Assembly: GCF_021165935.1 (NCBI RefSeq)
Contig: NZ_CP088953.1
Coordinates: forward strand, 3,085,501-3,149,500
Origin: Microbulbifer elongatus
GTDB lineage: Bacteria; Pseudomonadota; Gammaproteobacteria; Pseudomonadales; Cellvibrionaceae
Reading direction: 5' to 3'
DNA length: 64,000 nt
Position numbers and translations under genes: made by a program. Positions 39,241 to 49,400 of the stretch are shown here, in pieces. Each line of letters starts with the position of its first letter. Within the stretch, counting starts at the first letter, position 1. Below the pieces are notes generated by a model. That model had not been told where the DNA came from. It did no database searches and worked only from the letters and a program-made list of their open reading frames with translations.

Positions 39241-40440
39241 GTGGTCCAAAAGGCACAACTGCGCTGCCTCAGCATAAGGTTCAGACTTTTGTCCCGAGTA
39301 AATATTGAAACAAGGGATGACCAGTGGCTGAAGGAAAATAGCAACAACGCAACCGGAAGCAGCTTCCATCAGGAAGACCCGGATCCATCCATGCAACCCC
39401 GCGCGGAGGCAATCGAAGAAGACTCAGGCTCAGAAGACTCCCTTGGCGATAACGTCGGCACGCCAATGCAGAATTACCTCAAGCATCTGTATCGGCTCGA
39501 CCTACTGACCCCGGAAGACGAACACACCACCACCTGCCTGCTGCGGGAGCTGGAGGAAAAAATTATCGCACTGCTGCAAAAACGCGGTGTGACTCTGGTG
39601 GATTTACGCAGCGAAGGTGTCGAGCAACGGGGAAGTACCGGAGCCTATGATCACGGCCTGATTATCGCCAAGGCCGACGACCTGTTGGCCAACGGAAATA
39701 TTTCCCAGCGCGATCGCAGTACGCTGCAAAACCTGATGAAAAAATTCAAGGCGCAGCGGAAGAAACTCATACAGTGCAACCTGCGCCTGGTGATTGCGAT
39801 TGCCAAACGGTTTCGCAATCCATCGGTCCCGTTTATCGACCTGATTCAGGAAGGTAACGTGGGGCTCATGAAAGCGATCGAGCGCTTCAAACCGCAGATG
39901 GGTTACCGCTTTTCCACGTATGCGTACTGGTGGATACAACAGGAAATCCAGCTGACCTTGCGACGCAATGACGACCTGGTGCGCCAACCGGCCAACGTAC
40001 AGGACGATTTGCGCAACATTTACCGGGCCATCAACCAGGTGCGCTCCGAGGGGCTTCCCGCCTCCGATGAAAATGTGGCGCGACAGACCGGGCTGGATCT
40101 GGAGCGGGTACAGAGCCTGTTGAAGTTGCCCGGCCCCACCGGCTCTCTGGATGACCCCATCTCCGATGACCAGAGCAGCACCCGTCTGGATTACGCGCCT
40201 GCCGGGGATATGTTCAATACCGACGAACTGGTTTCCAATCAGGAACTGGCACAACGTCTGCGGGATGCAGTGGCCAAACTGCCTTCCCGCCAGCGAACGG
40301 TTCTGAGCTTGCGCTACGGGCTTATCTCCGACCGGGATTGCTCTTTCCGGGTGATCGGTGAGCAACTGGGTCTTAGCCAGGAACGGGCACGGCAACTGCA
40401 TTCCGACGCACTGCGCCAATTGAAACGCCAGTGGCGCTGA
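39241..40440 (+). CDS. Alternative sigma-70 family RNA polymerase sigma factor (group 2, RpoS/RpoD-like)
   Basis: The frame codes 399 residues. Region 1.2 lies near 75-110 (MQNYLKHLYRLDLLTPEDEHTT). Region 2 is at about 175-245 (NLRLVIAIAKRFRNPSVPFIDLIQEGNVGLMKAIERFKPQMGYRFSTYAYWWIQQEI). Region 3 is at about 255-305 and region 4 at about 335-398 (LPSRQRTVLSLRYGL, LGLSQERARQLHSDAL). Region 1.1 is absent, so it is not the housekeeping factor. It is more divergent than ordinary RpoS in region 3. The start is uncertain: GTG 39241, TTG 39289 (weak AAGG) or ATG 39391. Target promoters cannot be inferred. Neighbours are envelope genes, including pagL. Confidence 0.8.
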   Translation: MVQKAQLRCLSIRFRLLSRVNIETRDDQWLKENSNNATGSSFHQEDPDPSMQPRAEAIEEDSGSEDSLGDNVGTPMQNYLKHLYRLDLLTPEDEHTTTCLLRELEEKIIALLQKRGVTLVDLRSEGVEQRGSTGAYDHGLIIAKADDLLANGNISQRDRSTLQNLMKKFKAQRKKLIQCNLRLVIAIAKRFRNPSVPFIDLIQEGNVGLMKAIERFKPQMGYRFSTYAYWWIQQEIQLTLRRNDDLVRQPANVQDDLRNIYRAINQVRSEGLPASDENVARQTGLDLERVQSLLKLPGPTGSLDDPISDDQSSTRLDYAPAGDMFNTDELVSNQELAQRLRDAVAKLPSRQRTVLSLRYGLISDRDCSFRVIGEQLGLSQERARQLHSDALRQLKRQWR

Positions 40441-40558
40441 CCGACTGACCGGTACAAACGGCAACAGGCCCCCGCCTGCGGGGCGCCTGCTTGCCTTCAT
40501 TTCGATTCCGGCTAACCTTGTAATACTGCCTCTAACAGCGATAACTGGCGATTACATC

Positions 40559-41182
40559 ATGCCCTATTCTTCCCCGGCGGCCTCAACGCCCACCTCGTTC
40601 CACTTCAACTGGAAGCATGTTTGCGCCCTGGTTGCGGCCGGTCTTTGCCTGCCCCTGAGTGCAACGACCGCCCACGCAGGTGCAGTGTGGCGCGATGGCA
40701 CACAGGAATTGATCGTCAGTGGCGGTAAGGGGCTCGGAAGTGCGTTGATTCAGCAGAAATCCATCGCCGGATCCGACATGCTCGGGGTCAACTGGTCGTA
40801 TCAATTTTACGACTACCCGGGCAACCACCATTTCCAGTGGTGGGCGCAGGTCAGCTATAGCCATATGTGGATCGACTACCAGGGGGAGGACCAGAAGCAG
40901 CAGATCTGGGAGTTGAAACCGGTGGTACGCTGGTACCCGCAACGCGAAGCACAGGGCCTGTTCGGTGAATTCGGTATCGGCGCCGCCTACCTGACCGAAC
41001 GCAGCTTTGGTGCCATCGACCTGTCCACCAACCTCAATTTTTCACTCCACTTCGCCGGTGGGTATACGCTCGACAATGGGCACACCGTTTCACTGCGCTA
41101 CAGCCACTTTTCCAATGGCTATACCAACTCGCCTAATCCCGGCTTCGATTTCGCGTCCTTGAACTGGCACGCCAAATTTTAA
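40559..41182 (+). CDS. pagL: Lipid A 3-O-deacylase, PagL type
   Basis: This 207-residue outer-membrane beta-barrel has a long N-terminal signal (to about residue 41, TTAHA). The C-terminal HFSNGYTNSPNPGFD contains the conserved His, Ser and the N-x-G-x-D region of PagL, followed by a last strand ending in Phe as in outer-membrane proteins. PagL removes the 3-O-linked acyl chain from lipid A, which lowers endotoxic activity. It stands next to two glycosyltransferase genes and the alternative sigma factor, suggesting an envelope-remodelling group. Confidence 0.88.
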   Translation: MPYSSPAASTPTSFHFNWKHVCALVAAGLCLPLSATTAHAGAVWRDGTQELIVSGGKGLGSALIQQKSIAGSDMLGVNWSYQFYDYPGNHHFQWWAQVSYSHMWIDYQGEDQKQQIWELKPVVRWYPQREAQGLFGEFGIGAAYLTERSFGAIDLSTNLNFSLHFAGGYTLDNGHTVSLRYSHFSNGYTNSPNPGFDFASLNWHAKF

Positions 41183-41390
41183 CCGGCGGCGGTTATTATT
41201 CAGCCAGCTGACAAGCAACCGTCACATTAACATCAAATTTTTGTCACACCCCTGGGGGACAATAGCGCCATTCCTGAACCGTGCATGACGCGCGGTCAGT
41301 CTGGCGCCGTACCGATACCGCACCTGCGTGCCTATCCTGCCTGACACCCATCAACCAATCACGGCGCAAAGACACCGGACGTGTAGCCGT

Positions 41391-42440
41391 ATGATTCAAA
41401 GTATCTGTCACCTGATTGCCAGCCGTGAACACGGCGGAATGGAAAAGCATGTGGCTGACCTGTCCCGCTGGCAGGCGCACAATACCGATGCACAGGTGGC
41501 GGTGATCGCCCACCCCCGCTACCTTCCCACACTGGATGAGCGCATCCAGTTTATTCCACTGAACACGGATCGCAGCCGTCATCACCCGAACCTGGTGTGG
41601 CGGCTAGCCAACCTGATTCGCCGGGGGGAGTACCAGATTGTTCATGGTCACGGTTCGAAATCCGCGCAACTCCTCGCCGCGGTGCAGCCCTACACAGAAA
41701 CGCGCCAGATCATCACCCGGCACAATGTACGGCATCCCCGGGACAAGCTTGCCAGTGCTTTTGATGCGCGTATTGCAATCAGTGAAAACACCGTAGCCAA
41801 CTCTAAACTGGACTGGAACATCATTCCCAACGGCGTCGAAGTTGCCGCAGAAGCCGCGGAACCCATCACCCAGCTGTCACTGACCAAAGAGCAACCGACA
41901 CTGCTGGTTGCCAGCCGTCTGATCAAGGCGCGCGCGGTGGACAAGCTGATTGATGCGGTTGCTCTATTGCCGGGCGTACGGCTGATGGTATTGGGTGAGG
42001 GGCCGGAAAAAGAGAGCCTGCAACAGCAGGTCAAAACCCTCAGCAAGCGAGCACCGGGGCTTGCGGATTTTGAACAGCGCGTCGCGTTTTTTTCCGGGAA
42101 CGGGGCCGTATCCCAATTTATGGAAGCGGCGGATCTCGTGGTCATTCCTGCTGAAACCGAAGGGACGCCCTACACGCTTATCGAGTCTTTACTGCACCAA
42201 ACCCCGGTACTCGCCAACCGGGCTGGCAATGCCATCGATTACCTGCCCGAGCAGTACTTGCTGGAGACAGCGGAAGCCGAACATCTCGCAGAAAAAATCC
42301 GCAGTGCGTTACACAATCCAGCGCTGGCGGATGATTTTAGAGCACTGTACGAACGCGCCGCAGACAGCTTCACCCTGGACTCCATGGCCAAGGCTACCTG
42401 GCAGGTTTACACGCGCCTACTGCCTGAGGCCGTGGCCTGA
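41391..42440 (+). CDS. Glycosyltransferase family 4/1 protein
   Basis: The 349 residues form a two-domain GT-B enzyme. The N-domain contains HLIASREHGGMEKHVADLSRW and IVHGHGSKSAQ. The C-domain contains the donor-binding VASRLIKARAVDKLIDAV and the E-x7-E-like ADLVVIPAETEGTPYTLIESLL. It probably adds a hexose or similar sugar to LPS core or a surface glycan. The start ATG at 41391 gives the family N-terminus; a GTG at 41328 is the only longer alternative. It is convergent with the next glycosyltransferase gene. Confidence 0.85.
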   Translation: MIQSICHLIASREHGGMEKHVADLSRWQAHNTDAQVAVIAHPRYLPTLDERIQFIPLNTDRSRHHPNLVWRLANLIRRGEYQIVHGHGSKSAQLLAAVQPYTETRQIITRHNVRHPRDKLASAFDARIAISENTVANSKLDWNIIPNGVEVAAEAAEPITQLSLTKEQPTLLVASRLIKARAVDKLIDAVALLPGVRLMVLGEGPEKESLQQQVKTLSKRAPGLADFEQRVAFFSGNGAVSQFMEAADLVVIPAETEGTPYTLIESLLHQTPVLANRAGNAIDYLPEQYLLETAEAEHLAEKIRSALHNPALADDFRALYERAADSFTLDSMAKATWQVYTRLLPEAVA

Positions 42441-42511
42441 TCGACGGGCTGATGTAAAAGCAGTACGCGCCCCACTACTGCGGAAAGCCGCGCACCTCGG
42501 TCACTTCGCGG

Positions 42512-43693
42512 CTAGTCTGCTGCAGGTATTAACGTCGCACTCCCGGGCGATAACGCGTCAAACCATCGAACAGCTTGCGCCGTGGTTTCCGCCAGACTGA
42601 AACCGGTAAATTGTATAGGTTGGGTAGCATCCAGAATGGACACACTGGTGCGCGCCAGTCGCCCGATCGCGGCATCGTCCCCCTCCCCGGGCTCGGCCTC
42701 CGGCGGTACCCCCTGCGGAAAACACTGCTGTAACAGCTCCAGCCCGAGGCCAGCGTCCGCTACCGCAGGACAACCCATGGCCAGCGCCTCGCAGACAATC
42801 CGCCCGTCACTGAAGGCGGGGTCGCTCAGATCATAGGTAATGCGCGCACTGGCATAGAGCTCACGCATGTCCCGGCGCGCGCCGAGAAAAAGTACATGTT
42901 CGGCTAACCCCATGGCTTCGGCGCGCTTTTCCAGCCCGCGGGCAAACTTTTCCTGACCGGGTAGTGGCTCACCGACGATCAATCCAAACAGGTCTTCCCG
43001 GGTATTTTTCAGTTGCGCCAGCAATGTGAGAAATCGCTCCTGACCGCGCCCGGGACCAATATCACCGGGCAACATCAACCAGCTTCGACCTTCAATCTGA
43101 GGAAAACTGTTCAGCAGGCGATGTTGCCAATGCCCGGAGACCGGCGCGCGGTGATCCAGTTCGCGGGTATTTACCCCCCGATAGAGCACCTGTATACCGG
43201 CTCCGGCTGAATCGGGCGCGGACACCGGCAGAGAGAATCGCTGCGACAACTGCTGCGCGATTTCCCGGGATGATGCCAGAACCAGCTCACCGCGGGACAC
43301 CGCCCCATTCATCCAGCCGCCACGGAACGCCCCACCACGGGGCCAACGATGCAGCGCAGTCACCAGGCGTGGGCGCACAGACTCCGGTAGCCGGGACCAC
43401 GTCTTCCAACCGTGCCAGCTGCAAAGAGAGTCGCGGCACAACAGGATATCCGGCTGCACCACTTCCAGTTGCTGGCGCAATTTACGGTGCAAGCGCCGGT
43501 TGAGTAGCCCCTTGCGGTTTACCGGCAGTTCCAGGTGTTGGCAATTATGCAGGGTCAGGCGGGACACCAGTGTGCCACCGGCCGAAATTACCAAAGACTC
43601 GTGTCCCTGGCGGGCCAGCTCCTGAGCAAATTCCAGTGTTTCCTGGGCCAACCTGCCGCCGTCCATCGACGGTACCAATTGAACAATCCGCAT
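42512..43693 (-). CDS. Glycosyltransferase family 4 protein
   Basis: The protein has 393 residues. The N-terminal domain starts MRIVQLVPSMDGGRLAQETLEFAQEL (the usual GT4 opening) and has VSRGELVLASSREIAQQL. The C-domain carries PGDIGPGRGQERFLTLLAQL, LFLGARRDMRELYASARI and a late acceptor region with DGRIVCEALAMGCPAV. It is divergent and lacks the strict E-G-F-G-L motif. It is likely to act on LPS core or exopolysaccharide. The ATG at 43693 gives the family start; upstream in-frame codons to 43759 have no similarity. Confidence 0.85.
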   Translation of the reverse strand: MRIVQLVPSMDGGRLAQETLEFAQELARQGHESLVISAGGTLVSRLTLHNCQHLELPVNRKGLLNRRLHRKLRQQLEVVQPDILLCRDSLCSWHGWKTWSRLPESVRPRLVTALHRWPRGGAFRGGWMNGAVSRGELVLASSREIAQQLSQRFSLPVSAPDSAGAGIQVLYRGVNTRELDHRAPVSGHWQHRLLNSFPQIEGRSWLMLPGDIGPGRGQERFLTLLAQLKNTREDLFGLIVGEPLPGQEKFARGLEKRAEAMGLAEHVLFLGARRDMRELYASARITYDLSDPAFSDGRIVCEALAMGCPAVADAGLGLELLQQCFPQGVPPEAEPGEGDDAAIGRLARTSVSILDATQPIQFTGFSLAETTAQAVRWFDALSPGSATLIPAAD

Positions 43694-43924
43694 GCGTCCT
43701 CGATCCTGACCGACTCCTGTCCTCACGTTGACATTGTACCGACAAATTCTGCGCCACAAGGCCCATTTTCACTTTCCCTGCAGCGGTTCACAAAACCCGC
43801 GGAATCCGGTCACCCTGCGCGCCCGAAAGCGGGGTATCATGGGTATGACCGATGGCGAAGCGGCCCGCACAGATTGTTGCAAGCCTGCAACCGGCCCCGA
43901 TAAACGCAGTGAAAGGAAACACAC

Positions 43925-44872
43925 ATGGCATTTCTGAACCCACCCTCGATTTCGGTACCCGGCTTTACCGGGCGGCGTCACTTCGCACACTGGCTCGCCC
44001 GGTCAATTCTTTTCCTCTCAGCGGTTGTGCTGGGTGCAGGTTCAGCCCAGGCGGCGAATGATCGCGGCCTGCTGCTGGAAGCAACCAAGGGGGAAAAACG
44101 GGTTTATCTACTCGGGTCTATTCACCTCGCCGACGAGAGTTTCTACCCCCTGCGCGAAAAGATCGAGCGCGCGTATGCCATCAGCGACGCACTGGTGGTC
44201 GAGGCGGATATCCTTGCCATGGAGTCCAACCCGGCCTTGCAAATGAAAATCATGCAGGAGTCTGTCTACCCTGCCGGCCAGGAGCTGAAAGACCACATCT
44301 CTCCCGCGGTGTACAAACAGCTAAAGGACTGGCTGGCCAAACGGCAGATACCGGAGCAGAATTTCAGTCGCCTGCGCCCGGCAATTGCCATGATCACCCT
44401 CAGCATGGTGGAAATGCAGGCACGGGGGCTGGATCCCAACGCGGGCATTGACCGCCACTTCCTCAGCCAGGCGCACCAAAACAACGCCACCGTTCTGGAG
44501 CTGGAAAGTGTGCTGGAGCAGATCAAAATGCTGAACAACCTGGACGATCCGGAACTGTACCTGCAACAGACGCTGGAACAGGTTGCCGAGATGGACAGCT
44601 TTGTCCCGCGCATTACCAAAGCCTGGAAAAGCGGTGATCAGAACGACATCTACGATCTGGTGATCCGGGAAAGCCTGGACGAAAATCCGGAATACGCGCC
44701 GCTGATTGACAAGCTTTTCTACCAGCGCAACCGTGGCATGGCGGATAAAATCCGTGACTTTAGCGCCAATCACGACACCCTGTTTGTGGTCGTTGGTGCC
44801 GGGCATCTTGTCGGAGAAGGATCTGTTACCGAGCTGCTGAAAAAAGCCGGCTATTCAATCCAACAGATCTGA
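43925..44872 (+). CDS. TraB/GumN family exported protein
   Basis: The protein has 315 residues with an N-terminal signal (to about residue 40, GSAQA). The family blocks are YLLGSIHLADESFYPL near 57-72, a middle PNAGIDRHFLSQA segment and the final VVVGAGHLVGEGSVTELLKKAGY. TraB/GumN proteins are thought to have an EreA/ChaN-like metalloenzyme fold, with the GSIH and GAGH histidines as candidate metal ligands. The substrate is unknown. An AAAGGAAAC box lies before the ATG. Confidence 0.88.
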   Translation: MAFLNPPSISVPGFTGRRHFAHWLARSILFLSAVVLGAGSAQAANDRGLLLEATKGEKRVYLLGSIHLADESFYPLREKIERAYAISDALVVEADILAMESNPALQMKIMQESVYPAGQELKDHISPAVYKQLKDWLAKRQIPEQNFSRLRPAIAMITLSMVEMQARGLDPNAGIDRHFLSQAHQNNATVLELESVLEQIKMLNNLDDPELYLQQTLEQVAEMDSFVPRITKAWKSGDQNDIYDLVIRESLDENPEYAPLIDKLFYQRNRGMADKIRDFSANHDTLFVVVGAGHLVGEGSVTELLKKAGYSIQQI

Positions 44873-45154
44873 GCCCCCTCAGCCCGGCGACACTCGACAA
44901 CGACCGGGCTCCCCCTCCCCCATTCTCTATGCAGCGTCGTTTTCTACGGCTGCTGCACCCGGTTGCCCTCCAGACGCGAGCGACTGGGTTTCAGTGAACT
45001 ATTATCCCTTTGCAAAGTGGTGATCAGGGATAAGTGCGTTACGCCCGACTCCGCAGATGTTACGGAAATATTTCATTTCCGCCCGCGTTATGTTTCCATT
45101 GCGCCGCAAATTTTTTCACTATTCGTTTTCATGTTGTTGCGATCAGGAGTTTCC

Positions 45155-46408
45155 ATGAAATCCTCAGGTACAGGGACGGTCGGCAAGGCGCTCGCTGTGG
45201 CCACTTATGGCCTGCTTTCCATTACCGCCGTCGCCGGCGAAGCAGAGAGCAAGGGCGGTCTGAAAATTACGTCTGACGACGGTAATTTTTCTGCCTCGCT
45301 TGGGGGGCGCATCCACTTCGATACCTACCTGTTTGACACCGATATCGAAGATCCCGTAAGCACTACGGAGTTTCGCCGGGCGCGCATCACCCTGAAGGGC
45401 AGTATCTATGACTGGAAATATGTGCTTGAACAGGACTTCGCCGCAGGGGATACCCATGCGGGATTTCGCGACGTGTTTATTGCCCATAAATTTCTGGATG
45501 GCGAAATTCGCATAGGCCAGTTCAAGCCCTTCCGCTCTATGGCGGAAATGACCAGCTCCAATGAAATCACCATGTTGGAGCGCCCTTTCTCCAGCGCCAC
45601 CGGGCTCTACGACGGCTACCAGTTCCAACAGGGTATCGGCTGGACCGGCGTACTGGACTGCTTCACCCTCGGCATGATGGCGTTCAACCTGCGTGATGCC
45701 GCTCAATCCCGCAATGAAGGGGTGGGTGCTGCCGGCCGTTTGGCCTGGGCCCCGATCAATACCGACGAGGCGGTATTCCATTTGGGAACCTCCATCAGTT
45801 TTGAGAACGCCAACCGCAATTCCGGCGACCTATACGCCGAGGCGGATTATGCGGGACGCCGCGGCCCTTCCCAACTTATGGCACTGACCCCCGGGGACCT
45901 GGGTGAAGACGCCTCCTACGCCGGCTTTGAAATCGCCGGCAGCTACGGCCCGCTCTACCTGCAGGCAGAATATGCCATTGGGGAGTTCGAGGCAGATTAC
46001 TATCTGACAGAAATCGACTTTGAAGACGAATTCGGCGCGCCACCACCCTTTTACTGCGACCCGATGTTCGGCTGTTATATCGACGATCAGTCTGTGCACA
46101 CCTGGTATGTGCAGGGCAGCTGGATGATTACCGGTGAGCACAAGACCTACAGTAAAAAACGCGGCGCTTTCAATTCCGCCAAGCCCTCTGGCGACGGCCT
46201 CTGGGGCGGCGCCTGGGAGCTGACCGCTCGCTACGACACCATGGAAAACCGGGACATTCACAGCCTCGAAGCCAACAGTGCACAGATCGGCCTGAACTAC
46301 TACGCCAATCGCAATGTGCGTGTGATGATGAATATGATTTTCGGGGATGATGAGTTTACCGGTGATGGCACCAACCAGTTCGGGATCCGCGTACAGATGG
46401 GCTGGTAA
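45155..46408 (+). CDS. OprP/OprO-like phosphate-selective porin
   Basis: This 417-residue outer-membrane barrel has a signal peptide (to about residue 28). The mature start GGLKITSDDGNFSASLGGRIHFDTY and the motif FRRARITLKGSIYDWKYVLEQDF near 75 are typical of OprP/OprO. The C-terminal strand (NQFGIRVQMGW) ends in an aromatic residue. It likely forms a trimeric anion-selective channel. An internal loop carries a C-x6-C pair (CDPMFGC), a possible disulfide. AGGAG stands five bases before the ATG. I see no Pho box upstream, so phosphate control is not shown. Confidence 0.88.
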   Translation: MKSSGTGTVGKALAVATYGLLSITAVAGEAESKGGLKITSDDGNFSASLGGRIHFDTYLFDTDIEDPVSTTEFRRARITLKGSIYDWKYVLEQDFAAGDTHAGFRDVFIAHKFLDGEIRIGQFKPFRSMAEMTSSNEITMLERPFSSATGLYDGYQFQQGIGWTGVLDCFTLGMMAFNLRDAAQSRNEGVGAAGRLAWAPINTDEAVFHLGTSISFENANRNSGDLYAEADYAGRRGPSQLMALTPGDLGEDASYAGFEIAGSYGPLYLQAEYAIGEFEADYYLTEIDFEDEFGAPPPFYCDPMFGCYIDDQSVHTWYVQGSWMITGEHKTYSKKRGAFNSAKPSGDGLWGGAWELTARYDTMENRDIHSLEANSAQIGLNYYANRNVRVMMNMIFGDDEFTGDGTNQFGIRVQMGW

Positions 46409-46440
46409 TCCACTCTGTGATTTACCTTCCCAGAAGCACA

Positions 46441-46469
46441 AAAAAGCGAGCTGAGCAGCTCGCTTTTTT
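46441..46469. terminator. Bidirectional terminator between porin and indolepyruvate oxidoreductase genes
   Basis: GCGAGCTG-ag-CAGCTCGC with five A before and six T after. It serves both convergent genes. Confidence 0.92.
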
Positions 46470-46486
46470 GTATTCGCTTTCCCCGA

Positions 46487-49400
46487 TCAACCGACCTGCT
46501 GCGCCTTGGCCGGATCAAACACCTCCACCGGCGTTGCGTCAGGCACGTCCACCTTCGGGTTATAAAAGCGCTGCAGGGCGTGATTGCGCACCTGCTGCGC
46601 CAGTTTGACATTCTCTTCCTTGACAACGCCGTAGCCACGGATCTGGTCCGGATAATTCAGTAGCTCGATCGCCGCTGCGTGATTCTCCGCGTTCAACCGG
46701 CCAATCACCTCGTCAACAATCTTTTCGTACTCGGTAATCAGGCCCCGCTCCATTTTGCGCTCTGCAGTGTAACCGAACACATCCAGTACGCTACCACGCA
46801 GGAAGCGGAACTTCGCCAGCACCGCAAACGCCTTGTGCATCCAGCCACCAAACTTGAGTTTGCGCGGACGCCCGGTATTTTTATCAAACGGGCTCAGCAA
46901 TGGCGGCGCCATATTGAATTCCAGCTCGAAATCCCCGGCAAAATTCTCTTTCAACGCCTCAATAAAACGGCCATCAGAATACAGGCGCGCCACCTCGTAC
47001 TCATCCTTGTACGCCAGAAGTTTGGCGTAATTCCGCGCAACCACCTCCGCCAGCGCTTCACTGCCCGGCACCTTGAGGATTTCAGCGCTCTTCACCTTGT
47101 CGACCAGCGCGCGGTAGCGGCGCGCCAATGCCACACTCTGATAGCCGGTCAGGTGCTCCACACGATGCGCAACAATCGCCTCGAGGCCCTGAGGGAGCAC
47201 CACCTCTTCCTCTTTCGACAACAGCTGATCCAGTGCCCTGCGGTCCGCCGCCGCCAGGCGCCCGGCTGCCAATCCCTGCAGGTTGCTCTCTACTGCCACA
47301 CCATTGAGCCTGATGGCTTCCTGAATGGCTTCGAGCCCCAGGGGAATCAGGCCTTTTTGCCAGGCGAAGCCCAGCATGAAGATATTCGCGGCGAGGGTAT
47401 CACCCAGCGCCGCCTTGGTCAGGGTATGCCCCTCCACCACGTCCAGCTCCAGCACCGCGTCTTTGATGGTATCGAGTACGGCCTGCGGCGAATGAATATC
47501 TTCTCGCCCCAGTACCGACGCAGCGGTTGGGCTCAGATGCGTGTTCACCACCGCGCGGCTGTGGGTTTCATCCAGCTTGGCGAGACTCGCCGACAGGTTG
47601 CCCGCAGCAATCAGGTCGCAGGCCATGAGCGCGTCCGCACGCCCATCGGAAATTCGCACCGCTTTCAGGGATTCCGGGCGGTCCGCAAAACGCACGTGGG
47701 AATACACCGCACCACCCTTCTGGGCGAGACCCGTCTGATCCAGCGTGCTGCAGGCTTTCTGTTCAATGTGCGCAGCCATGGCCAGCAACGCGCCGATAGT
47801 GACCACGCCGGTACCACCGACACCGGTGACCAGCAGGTTGAAGGGTTCACTCAAATCTGCCATCGGCGGCACGGGCAGTTTGTCCGCAGCCTGACAGAGC
47901 GCATCGCCAACTCCCGCGCGCTTGTTCAATTTTCCGCCTTTCACGGTCACGAATGACGGGCAGAAGCCATTGACGCAGGACATATCCTGGTTGCAGGCGG
48001 TCTGATTGATACGGCGTTTATCGCCCAGTGCGGTGGTGACCTTTTCCACCGCAATACAGCTGGACTGGGTCACACAATCGCCGCAGCCTTCACACACCAG
48101 TTCATTGATAAACGGGCGCCCTTCCGCTTTCGGCAGCAGCCCCCGCTTGCGCTTGCGTCGCAGCTCAGTGGCACAAGTCTGGTCGTAAATGATCACGGTG
48201 CAGCCAGGCTCTTCGCGCAGCTCTTTCATTACCGCCGGCATATGATCCCGATGGCGAATTTCGACTTCCGCGGGGAAACTGAGTGCGCCCTTGTACTTGT
48301 TGGTGTCATCCATCACCAGTACGACGCGCTTGACCCCTTCCGCCAGTACCTGCCGACAGATCATATCCGGGTGCAGCTCACCGTCGTGAGGCTGACCGCC
48401 AGTCATGGCCACCGCGTCGTTGAACAGAATCTTGTAGGTAATGTTGACCCTGGCCGCGACGGACGCGCGAATGGCAAGAATTCCGGAATGAAAATAGGTA
48501 CCGTCCCCGAGATTCACAAATACGTGAGGCTCGCTAGTAAACGCCGCCTGGCCGATCCAGTTGACGCCTTCGGCGCCCATCTGGGTGAAGGTGTAGGTTT
48601 CACGATCCAGCCACTGGGCCATATAGTGGCAACCAATGCCCGCCAGGGCGCGACTGCCTTCGGGGACACGGGTGGAGCGGTTGTGCGGACAACCGGCACA
48701 GAACATGGGCAGACGCGCCACGCTGGAACCGGCCTGGGCTGAAATCCGCTCGGCCAGCGCGTCCAGCCGCATCAGACGGTGCCTGGCGCGATCGTGCAGT
48801 TTGTCTTCCCCCAGCAGGTAACCGAGCACCTGCGCCACCACCGCCGGCGACAGCTCACCGTACATGGGCAGCAGCGGTTTATCGTGCTCGTCCACTTTGC
48901 CGAGGATTCGCGGGAAATGCGGGTCCCGCAGATGCACGTTGTACAGCTCCTCTTTCAGCTGCACTTCCATCAGGCTGCGCTTCTCTTCCAGCACCAGCAG
49001 AGAGTCGAGTCCGCGGGCGAATTCCTGAATCCCCGGTACATCCAGGGGATAGGTCATACCCACTTTGAGAATACGGATACCGAGATCGCGGGCGCGCGCC
49101 TCATCAATCCCCATATCCTCAAACGCCTGCATCAGATCCAGGTGCGCCTTACCCGCAGTGACGATGCCAAGGGTGGCTTTGGGGTTGTCCAACACCAGTT
49201 TGTTGAGCTGGTTGGCGCGGGCAAAGGCCAGGGCCGCCGGGCGCTTGTAACGCCAAAGGCGCTCCTCCTGCTCGAGAGGGTTATCCTGCTTGCGGATGTT
49301 CAGCCCGCCCTCCGGGCGCTCGATTTCGGGGTATTCAAACGATACCCCGGCGGGGTCGACATCCACGGTGGATGCGCTGTCCATATTTTCCGCCAGGGTA

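Noticed and set aside
44963..45154. Pho box upstream of the OprP-like porin
   Set aside because: No pair of CTGTCAT-like elements could be found by eye.
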